Of a DNA stretch of 31,715 nucleotides, positions 14,765 through 20,613 are shown in pieces; the first letter of the stretch is position 1, and every line of letters begins with the position of its first letter. The stretch spans positions 1 through 31,715 of the forward strand of contig JBFWLP010000032.1 of NCBI GenBank assembly GCA_050252075.1, read 5' to 3'. Source of the DNA: JAAYGT01 sp050252075. GTDB taxonomy: Bacteria > Pseudomonadota > Gammaproteobacteria > Burkholderiales > Burkholderiaceae_B. The notes under the pieces were generated by a model. The model searched no databases, was not told the origin of the DNA, and saw only the letters and a program-made list of their open reading frames with translations. The position numbers and the translations under genes were made by a program.

Positions 14765-15751
14765 TTAGTTGACGGTGAGGTTGGCGTCAGCAACCAGTTT
14801 TTTCCAGTAAGCAATTTCGTTCTGGACGTCACTGTGAAATGATTTGGGGGTGGAGTTCAAGATGGCCGACGCCCCGATATTTTTAAGCTGCTGGTTAAAG
14901 CTCGAACTTTTGGTGATTTCTGATACGGCTTGGCTGAGACGATCTAACGCCTCTTTGGGAATGCCGTCGGGAGCAACCAATCCAAACCACGGCGATATGT
15001 CCATCGGCGCGGCGCCGGCTTGTTGGAGTGTAGGAAGGTCGGGAAACATTTCTGAGGGTTCTTTCGCAGCCACAGCGAGCGCCTTTAGCGTACCTGATTT
15101 CACGTGTTGAGCAACGGTGGCCTCAGAGAAAAATCCTACCTGAACAACTCCCCCGATCAAGTCCGTGATGGGTTGCGCGCCTCCAGGGTAGCTTATGAAG
15201 GTCATTTTTGTTTGATTGTTGATGTCAAACAAAGCGCCGCCGAGATGCGAGGTGGCGCCATAGGTGCCACTGTAATTTAACTCGCCCGGGTGACTCTTTG
15301 CGTAATCAATAAGTTCTTTTACGTTGTTTACCGGTAACTTAGGATTGACCACAAGAAGATTGGTTTGCTTGGCTAATTTACCGATAAAAGTGAAGTCGTT
15401 GACAGGATCGTACGGCAGCGTTTTGTTCAACGCCGCGCCGCGGGTTTGTGATGATTCGACACTTACCAAGAGTGTGTACCCGTCGGCGTCGGATGTTGCT
15501 ACGGATCGGCTTGCTATGGTTCCGCCGGCGCCCCCTTTGTTCTCTACGACTACCGGCTGCCCCAGATTGTCGGCAAGAGCACGCCCGATGATGCGTCCAA
15601 TAATATCGGTTGGGCCGCCTGGTGGAAACCCTACCACTAGCTTTAAAGGTTTGTCTGGATAGCTGCCGGCATGTGCAGTGCTGATGCCGGTCGTTGCAGC
15701 AGAAAGTAGGCAGCCGGCGATGACTGCAGCGCGCAAGATAGATGATTTCAT
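14765..15751 (-). CDS. Bug/TctC-family tricarboxylate-type substrate-binding protein
   Basis: A 328-aa periplasmic binding protein. Residues 1-28 are a signal peptide (cut after AHA). The mature start YPDKPLKLVVGFPPGGPTDIIGRIIGRALADNLGQPVVVENKGGAGGTIA is the Bug signature. The HLGGALF, SYPGGAQPITDLIGG and AVAAKEPSEMFPDLPTLQQAG segments also follow the family. AAGGGAA precedes the ATG at 15751. Bug proteins bind carboxylates, but many are orphans with no TctAB partner nearby, as here. It is the first gene of the minus-strand operon (Bug, dehydrogenase, CoA-transferase A and B, perhaps XRE-cupin), and the operator at 15810-15828 lies in its leader. Confidence 0.94.
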   Translation of the reverse strand: MKSSILRAAVIAGCLLSAATTGISTAHAGSYPDKPLKLVVGFPPGGPTDIIGRIIGRALADNLGQPVVVENKGGAGGTIASRSVATSDADGYTLLVSVESSQTRGAALNKTLPYDPVNDFTFIGKLAKQTNLLVVNPKLPVNNVKELIDYAKSHPGELNYSGTYGATSHLGGALFDINNQTKMTFISYPGGAQPITDLIGGVVQVGFFSEATVAQHVKSGTLKALAVAAKEPSEMFPDLPTLQQAGAAPMDISPWFGLVAPDGIPKEALDRLSQAVSEITKSSSFNQQLKNIGASAILNSTPKSFHSDVQNEIAYWKKLVADANLTVN

Positions 15752-15809
15752 GGATTCCCTTTGTCAGTTCTGAGGTGGATTTGAACAGCACTAGAGGTAT
15801 TGTGGCCTT

Positions 15810-15828
15810 AATGACACAATGTGTCATT
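15810..15828. promoter_or_regulatory. Palindromic operator 1 (AATGAC-N7-GTCATT)
   Basis: AATGACACAATGTGTCATT is the core of a perfect 27-bp palindrome, 15806-15832, with arms CCTTAATGACACA and its complement around one central base. A possible -10 for the minus-strand operon, TATAAG, is on the minus strand at 15840-15845. The operator would then lie just downstream of that promoter, at about +6 to +24, as expected for a repressor site. Confidence 0.75.
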
Positions 15829-15839
15829 AAGGGAAACTA

Positions 15840-15845
15840 CTTATA
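15840..15845 (-). promoter_or_regulatory. Possible -10 of the Bug/CoA-transferase operon
   Basis: The minus strand reads TATAAG here, about 90 bases before the Bug ATG. No good -35 stands at 16-18 bases. It is supported mainly by its position relative to operator 1, which mirrors the layout on the plus-strand side. Confidence 0.35.
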
Positions 15846-15924
15846 TTTCTGATTATTTTCAATTTTCCTCCTATTTTACGAAACTAAAGACGTTTTCTGT
15901 TTTCATTTTATATTCTTATTGATC

Positions 15925-15930
15925 TATAAT
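15925..15930 (+). promoter_or_regulatory. -10 of the MOSC/reductase operon (TATAAT)
   Basis: A perfect TATAAT in an AT-rich stretch. The -35 at a 17-base spacing (TTCATT, 15902-15907) is weak. The predicted transcription start near 15937 would place operator 2 at about +4 to +22, and the leader to ATG 16032 would be about 95 bases. Confidence 0.55.
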
Positions 15931-15939
15931 TGTTTCCTA

Positions 15940-15958
15940 AATGACACTTTAGGTCATT
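15940..15958. promoter_or_regulatory. Palindromic operator 2 (AATGAC-N7-GTCATT)
   Basis: AATGACACTTTAGGTCATT has the same AATGAC-N7-GTCATT frame as operator 1, with different central bases. The centres of the two sites are 130 bases apart (15819 and 15949). Each lies on the downstream side of one arm of the divergent promoter pair, which suggests a common repressor. Confidence 0.72.
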
Positions 15959-16031
15959 GCGTTCTTGGCGGCTGATCTTGCCGGGAGCGTTGCTGGTGGT
16001 GGCTATTCTTGAAGAGATTAGGAGGTTCTTG

Positions 16032-16547
16032 ATGACGTTGTCCGTGGAGAAAAATAATACCGGCCCAGGCGAGGCAAAGTGGGTGGGGATAGTTAGGTAT
16101 CTTCATCGCACGCCACGGGCATTTCTGCCAATGCTTGAGTGCAGCGAGTTAACTTTGGTGGAGGGCAAAGGTGTTGTTGGTGACCGTTACATGATCGGTG
16201 CCGAGACTGGCTATTATTCGCACATGCCAGAAGAGGGTAGGCAGGTCACGTTGTTTGAATATGAAACGCTAGAGGCTCTATCGCGCGATGCCGGAATCCA
16301 GATTGCTCCCTCTGACCACCGTCGAAATATCACCGTTCAGGGTGTTCCTTTGAATCATTTGGTGGGTAAACAGTTTTGGCTGGGGGATGCATTGTTAGAG
16401 GCAACGAGACTCTCTACTCCGTGCAAGCATATCGAAGAAATCCTGGGTAAGCCGGTGTTCAATCCGCTTATCAATCGTGCAGGATTAAATTGCAAAATCA
16501 TCAAAGGAGCGGTTGTGCGAGTTGGTGATCTTGTCAGGGGTGGGTAA
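16032..16547 (+). CDS. MOSC-domain protein
   Basis: A 171-aa single-domain MOSC protein. The start is ATG 16032, with AGGAGG 6 bases upstream; the frame is open back to 15957 but without a ribosome site. GVVGDRYMIGAETG, HRRNITVQGVPLNHLVGKQFWLGDALLEATRLSTPCKHIEEIL and the conserved Cys131 match MOSC domains, which in mARC and YcbX/YiiM-like enzymes hold a molybdenum cofactor and reduce N-hydroxylated compounds. The stop overlaps the next ATG (TAATG). The following gene encodes a flavin and 2Fe-2S reductase, the electron supply expected for such an enzyme. I recall fused MOSC-oxidoreductase proteins in related genomes, so this pair is probably one functional unit. The substrate is unknown. Confidence 0.9.
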   Translation: MTLSVEKNNTGPGEAKWVGIVRYLHRTPRAFLPMLECSELTLVEGKGVVGDRYMIGAETGYYSHMPEEGRQVTLFEYETLEALSRDAGIQIAPSDHRRNITVQGVPLNHLVGKQFWLGDALLEATRLSTPCKHIEEILGKPVFNPLINRAGLNCKIIKGAVVRVGDLVRGG

Positions 16548-17494
16548 TGCGTCCTCCCATTAGATATCCTCAATTGATAGTGAAAGAAATACAGCAGCCT
16601 GCCTCTGGTATACGGGTTGTCATTCTCGCCGATGAAGATGACTGGCCTTTACCGCCTTTCCGGATCGGCGCTCATATTGATTTGCATTTGTCGAACGGAA
16701 TGGTTAGAACGTATTCGATTTGTAATGAACCTTCCGACGCTTCCCGATACGTGATCGCTGTGAAGATTGAGCCTAACGGTCGAGGGGGCTCCAGCTATAT
16801 TCACAATTCACTCCGTATTGGTCAGAAAGTAAATGTTTCTTTGCCGCGTGCGGGATTGGACGATAGTTCGGCTATGCATGTATACATTGCCGGAGGAATC
16901 GGGGTGACACCCTTCTTGTCAGCGATCCGTGAGCTGGAGAAACGCGGCGCTACAAATTACTTCTTGCATTGGGTGTCCGAGGGGGATCCTGCGTTGTTGA
17001 GCTGGATTCAAACATCCTATGAGAGCGGGAGGGTGAAAATTTATGACACCTCGAAAGAGCCGATACCGAACATAGCGGAAATGGTATCTGTTTATGGCCC
17101 TGATGTTCACCTGTCATGCTGTGGGCCTGCTGGGATGCTGGCTGATTTCGAGCGGGCAGTGCAGGGTCGTGATCCCGCTAGTGTTCACATTGAGCGCTTT
17201 GTCCCTATTCCTCAAATGGCCGCTTTGAGCCACTCTACCTACAAAGTGGTGCTTGCGTTGTCCAATAAGGAAATTTATGTTCAATCGCATCAGACCCTTC
17301 TGGCTTCCTTGCAGGAAAATGAGGTGGGTATTCCTGTGTCGTGCGAAGGTGGTCTATGTGGCGCGTGCAAGGTGCGATGGTTGGAGGGAACTCCCATTCA
17401 CCGCGACACGTGCCTGACACCGAATGAACGTAACGAGTACATGATGGTATGCGTCGGAGGATGTTCGTCTGAGCGACTAATTCTCGACTTGTGA
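16547..17494 (+). CDS. Phthalate dioxygenase reductase-like protein (flavin, NAD(P)H, 2Fe-2S)
   Basis: A 315-aa electron-transfer protein with domains in the PDR/VanB order. The flavin domain carries RTYSICN at 54-60 and GGSSYIHN at 80-87. The NAD(P)H domain has IAGGIGVTPFLSA at 114-126 and CCGPAGML at 191-198. The C-terminal plant-type ferredoxin has cluster cysteines Cys266, Cys271, Cys274 and Cys302 (SCEGGLCGAC... VCVGG). No oxygenase alpha subunit is nearby; the only partner is the overlapping MOSC gene. I infer that it passes electrons from NAD(P)H to the molybdenum site of the MOSC protein. Its TGA stop lies in the TTGTGAGTTTGGGG end of repeat copy C. Confidence 0.92.
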   Translation: MRPPIRYPQLIVKEIQQPASGIRVVILADEDDWPLPPFRIGAHIDLHLSNGMVRTYSICNEPSDASRYVIAVKIEPNGRGGSSYIHNSLRIGQKVNVSLPRAGLDDSSAMHVYIAGGIGVTPFLSAIRELEKRGATNYFLHWVSEGDPALLSWIQTSYESGRVKIYDTSKEPIPNIAEMVSVYGPDVHLSCCGPAGMLADFERAVQGRDPASVHIERFVPIPQMAALSHSTYKVVLALSNKEIYVQSHQTLLASLQENEVGIPVSCEGGLCGACKVRWLEGTPIHRDTCLTPNERNEYMMVCVGGCSSERLILDL

Positions 17495-17555
17495 GTTTGG
17501 GGAGTTTGGGGTCAGAGTAAGTTTTTACTCTGACCCCAAATTTACTCTGACCCCA
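17491..17555. repeat. Palindromic intergenic repeat, copy C
   Basis: A partial unit (GTGAGTTTGGGG, 17491-17502) is followed by a direct unit beginning at 17505 (TTTGGGGTCAGAGTAA, with G for A at the end) and two inverted units ending at 17555. It lies between convergent genes, the reductase (plus) and the chitinase (minus), and shares the stop-codon end TTGTGAGTTTGGGG with copy B. The partial leading unit suggests slippage or a second arrival. Confidence 0.9.
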
Positions 17556-17576
17556 ACTTCAGGCTCTTAGGCGTGG

Positions 17577-19703
17577 TCAGCCCAGAAACGCTGACCATTC
17601 GGCGAGGGCGGAGTTGTCCAGTGCGCGAATGTTGTTCAGGGTCAGATCGTTGCTGCTCAGGCCTTGAAGCAGGTAGGTCTGGTTGTTTCCAACGATAGAG
17701 ATGACGACGCCGTCGGCTTGTTCGTTCAGGTCAAAGGCGGTCGCTCCCATCCAGCCGAAGTCAAGCTGATCCATCAAGGGGTTAAAGTCGATGGATTGAT
17801 TGGTGCCCCAGTTCCATGTCACTTTGATGATGTCCGGTTCGTCCAGCGGGGGTGGGGGCGGGTCTACCGGATCAGGGTCTACCGGATCAGGATCAACGGG
17901 GTCTGGCGGGTCAACGGGATCGGACGGTTCCTGGGGATCTGTGGGTTCTTCGGGTTCGGGCTGCGGGTCGCCGGGTGGTTGCGTGCCGTCGGCAAGACTG
18001 TCCAGCATTCCGTTGCCGCCAATCACGGTATCAGGTGATAAAGCGGACCCCCCGGCGATTTCCTGCAAGGATTTGCCTTGCACCCAGCTAGCGTAGGCCG
18101 CATTCAGCAAGCTTTCCGACGTGAGGGTAGTGTCGCCGGAAAGATCCCAGAACATCATTCCGCCCAGTCCTTTGGAGGCCGCCCATTCGGCCTTAAGTGC
18201 AATGGACGCCGGTGTTTCAAACGTAGAATAAATTTGCTGGCTGGCGCTGTATACATAGGCGGCTTGCGCATTGTCGTCCCAGTAGATCTTCCAGTCGGAA
18301 GCCGGATCCATTACTTTTGCGACCAGGTCTTTGTAGTCGTAAACACCTCGTTCCCAGGTGCCGGTTGCCAGGCCGCTGGAAACTGCGTTCCATCCTCCAT
18401 CGCCACCGTCCTGGACGCCGCTCCAGGCGCGCGTGTAGGCGGGGGCTCCCAGTACGATTTTGGCGGGATCGATCCCCGCGCTAAGGTACAGTTGAACGGC
18501 AGTATCAATGTCGTAAGTGCCGCCCAGCGTGTCATACAGCGGTGCCTGGTGGCCGGTGGTGCTCTCCCAGCCGCCGTGAAAGTCGTACGCCATCAAATTG
18601 AAGAAATCCACATGTTCTGCAAGGCCGCTCAGGTTGAAGTTGGCGATTTTGTCGCTTCCCGCCGGCGCTGCCACCGAAATTTCATACTGCCTGCCCGTTT
18701 GCGCTTCCAGTATGTCGAGCCGGGTTCGCACCTCTGCCAGCAGCAGGGCGTAATTCAAGCCATCTTCCGGCCGTACCGTATTCGATTCCAGCCCTCCGCC
18801 GCCCGGATACTCCCAGTCAAAATCCAGGCCGTCGAACATGGTGTAGGTTCGCAGAAACTCGACTGCCGAGTCGGCGAAGGTCGCCCGCCCCTGAGCGGTG
18901 GCGGCAATGTCGGAAAACGGACCCGACAAGGTCCAGCCGCCCACTGCCATCAGCACTGATAGCGTAGGGTTTGCAGCCTTCAGTTCCGCCAGTTGATGAA
19001 AGTTGCCCGCCAGCGTCTGGTCCCAGGTATCGGCGATGCCGTCAACGCTTTCCTGGGCGGAGAAGCGTTTCTCCAGCGCGGCATAGCTGTCGTACACCGC
19101 CATCCGCCCGTTCTCGTCGATGCGGGAGAATGCGTAAACGAGATGGGTCAGTTTGTCGGCCGGTACATCGGCCAGCTGAAAGTTCCGGCCATAGATCGCC
19201 CATTCGGGGAAGTAGCCGACCATCAACGGTGCGTCAACAGGATCAACAGGATCAACAGGATCAACAGGATCAACAGGATCAACAGGATCAACAGGATCAA
19301 CAGGATCAACAGGATCAACAGGATCAACAGGATCAACAGGATCAACAGGATCAACAGGATCAACCGGATCAACCGGGTCAACCGGGTCAGGGCCCGGCCC
19401 CGCGCCGGCAATGGCCTGGCTCACTTCGTCGTGCGCACTGGCGTCGAGAGCACGAATGCGGTCCATCGACAACTGCGCCAGCGATGTACCCAGCAAGGTG
19501 TAACTTTGCTGGTTTGACGGTATGGTAATGACAACGCCTGCGGCGCTGTCCTGAATATCGAAATCATTCGCCGAGAACCAGCCAAAATCCAGGCGGTCGA
19601 ACACCGGATTGAATTCCATCGCGGTGTGGGTATTCCACGCCCATTTCAGGGTAAGCGTTTGCCCAGCCGTGCCTTGCTGCCATACCGAATTGTTCGCGTC
19701 CAT
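17577..19703 (-). CDS. GH18 chitinase-like protein with duplicated end domains and PVD-repeat linker
   Basis: A 708-aa protein with start ATG 19703 (AGGTGA upstream). Order: an N-terminal domain (about 18-90), a linker of 17 PVD triplets (107-157), a glycoside hydrolase 18 barrel (about 160-560), a second proline/aspartate linker (about 585-628) and a C-terminal domain (about 630-705) homologous to the first. Both end domains share W.W.T...(I/M)(E/D)FNP..D.LDFGW...(D/A)FD and a later TL or LL plus NIRALD or RIRALD. The GH18 signature DGLDFDWE is complete (291-298, catalytic Glu298), with YFPEW at the start and FWDLSGD near the end of the barrel. There is no N-terminal signal peptide, so export by a type I or other signal-less route is possible. 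Chitin or a related beta-1,4-GlcNAc polymer is the likely substrate. Confidence 0.92.
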   Translation of the reverse strand: MDANNSVWQQGTAGQTLTLKWAWNTHTAMEFNPVFDRLDFGWFSANDFDIQDSAAGVVITIPSNQQSYTLLGTSLAQLSMDRIRALDASAHDEVSQAIAGAGPGPDPVDPVDPVDPVDPVDPVDPVDPVDPVDPVDPVDPVDPVDPVDPVDPVDPVDAPLMVGYFPEWAIYGRNFQLADVPADKLTHLVYAFSRIDENGRMAVYDSYAALEKRFSAQESVDGIADTWDQTLAGNFHQLAELKAANPTLSVLMAVGGWTLSGPFSDIAATAQGRATFADSAVEFLRTYTMFDGLDFDWEYPGGGGLESNTVRPEDGLNYALLLAEVRTRLDILEAQTGRQYEISVAAPAGSDKIANFNLSGLAEHVDFFNLMAYDFHGGWESTTGHQAPLYDTLGGTYDIDTAVQLYLSAGIDPAKIVLGAPAYTRAWSGVQDGGDGGWNAVSSGLATGTWERGVYDYKDLVAKVMDPASDWKIYWDDNAQAAYVYSASQQIYSTFETPASIALKAEWAASKGLGGMMFWDLSGDTTLTSESLLNAAYASWVQGKSLQEIAGGSALSPDTVIGGNGMLDSLADGTQPPGDPQPEPEEPTDPQEPSDPVDPPDPVDPDPVDPDPVDPPPPPLDEPDIIKVTWNWGTNQSIDFNPLMDQLDFGWMGATAFDLNEQADGVVISIVGNNQTYLLQGLSSNDLTLNNIRALDNSALAEWSAFLG
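19234..19386 (-). repeat. 9-bp minisatellite, 17 copies, coding PVD triplets
   Basis: TCAACAGGA (plus strand) repeats every 9 bases from 19234. Fourteen units are near identical; the last three (plus-strand right end) carry CCGG or CCGGG changes. On the coding strand each unit gives Pro-Val-Asp, forming the flexible linker before the GH18 domain. Unit length is a multiple of three, so copy-number changes lengthen or shorten the linker without frameshift. The purity of the central units indicates recent slippage. Confidence 0.95.
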
Positions 19704-19758
19704 GCAGTCACCTGTTCAGTGTAAACGGGATGCTCAGTGTACGCCGGGATTGGGTCAG

Positions 19759-20613
19759 TTATGTGATGTGCAGCATTGGGGTCAGAGCAGTTTCTTTACT
19801 CTGACCCCAATCTTTACTCTGACCCCGATGTTTCAGGCTTGCGGTTCCCCCGGAGATGGCCTGGGTGGTTTCTTCGCAGCGGTGGCGCAGGTCTTCGCCC
19901 AGGGTTTGAATGGATTTCTGGGTGAATTGGGCGGAGATGCCGACGGCGCTCATGGCCATGACCGGGTTGCCGGTTTCGTCGAGTATGGGCGAGGATACCG
20001 TGGTGATGCCTTTGACATAATTTCCGTGGTCCACGGCGTAGCCATGGTCGCGCACGAACTGGATTTCCCGCTGGTAGGTTTCAAAGCTGGGGCCGTCCTC
20101 CCAGCGCAAGCTGCTGATTTTCGACCGCAGTTCGCGCGAATCCAGTCCGGAAAACGCTGCCATGCACCGGCCCAGCGCCGCCAGGTACATGGGTAGACGC
20201 TGTCCGATGCTCATGTGAATACGAATGGTGGAACCCGCCTCTGCCAGGTCGACCAGAACGACGCGCTCATCGGGAATACGGTGCCACAAGGTGGTGGTAA
20301 CGCGATGGCGCCCCGCGATCTCCTGCAGGTGGGGACGAAGCAGCCGAACGTACGAGGCGGCATCAAGCGTTCCCTTGGCCAGTTGCACAACGCCCAGCCC
20401 CACCGAATAGGTTTTCGTGCTTTCGTCGAAGGTGACCAGTCGTTCGTGCACCAGCGTTTTCAGCAGGTTGAAACAGGTGCTTGAGTTCAGCGCAAGATCT
20501 TTGGCGATGCGTGTTACACCCGCCGGCTCGGGGGCGTTGATCAGATAGCGCAGTATGGTCAGCCCTGCCGAAAGGGCGCCCACAAGTTTTTCGGGTTGTG
20601 CTGTGCCGCTCAT
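19759..20613 (-). CDS. IclR-family transcriptional regulator, C-terminus extended by repeat copy D
   Basis: A 284-aa regulator. The N-terminal winged HTH is GLTILRYLINAPEPAGVTRIAKDLALNSSTCFNLLKTLVHERLV, and the C-terminal effector domain holds HRIPDERVVLVDLAEAGSTIRIHMSIGQRLPMYLAALGRCMAA and ITTVSSPILDETGNPVMAMSAVG, the IclR signature. The ATG at 20613 overlaps the stop of the ligase gene (ATGA); the frame is open to 20655 but inside that gene. The last ~20 residues (from about GQSKDWGQSKE on) are coded by repeat copy D, so the native stop has been displaced. It probably controls the ligase and the divergent dehydrogenase operon. The effector is unknown. Confidence 0.9.
   Translation of the reverse strand: MSGTAQPEKLVGALSAGLTILRYLINAPEPAGVTRIAKDLALNSSTCFNLLKTLVHERLVTFDESTKTYSVGLGVVQLAKGTLDAASYVRLLRPHLQEIAGRHRVTTTLWHRIPDERVVLVDLAEAGSTIRIHMSIGQRLPMYLAALGRCMAAFSGLDSRELRSKISSLRWEDGPSFETYQREIQFVRDHGYAVDHGNYVKGITTVSSPILDETGNPVMAMSAVGISAQFTQKSIQTLGEDLRHRCEETTQAISGGTASLKHRGQSKDWGQSKETALTPMLHIT
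19776..19826. repeat. Palindromic repeat, copy D, inside the 3' end of the IclR gene
   Basis: TTGGGGTCAGAG (19776-19787) pairs with CTCTGACCCCAA (19799-19810), and a third inverted unit TTTACTCTGACCCC follows at 19813-19826. The centre differs from copies A-C (CAGTTTCTTTA), so this copy is the most diverged. Unlike the others it lies in coding sequence, between the chitinase start and the body of the IclR gene, both on the minus strand. Confidence 0.88.

Noticed and set aside
15957..16031. Longer N-terminus for the MOSC protein
   Set aside because: It would begin inside operator 2 with no ribosome site, whereas AGGAGG lies 6 bases before ATG 16032.
18078..18959. 293-aa plus-strand ORF opposite the chitinase
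   Set aside because: Shadow of the GH18 catalytic domain, which has its full active-site motif on the minus strand.
19234..19386. CRISPR-like array
   Set aside because: Units are contiguous and 9 bp long with no spacers, so it is a coding minisatellite.
19223..19411. Leu/Ile-rich ORF that looks like a transmembrane repeat
   Set aside because: It is the 9-bp minisatellite read in another frame; the in-frame reading gives the PVD linker.
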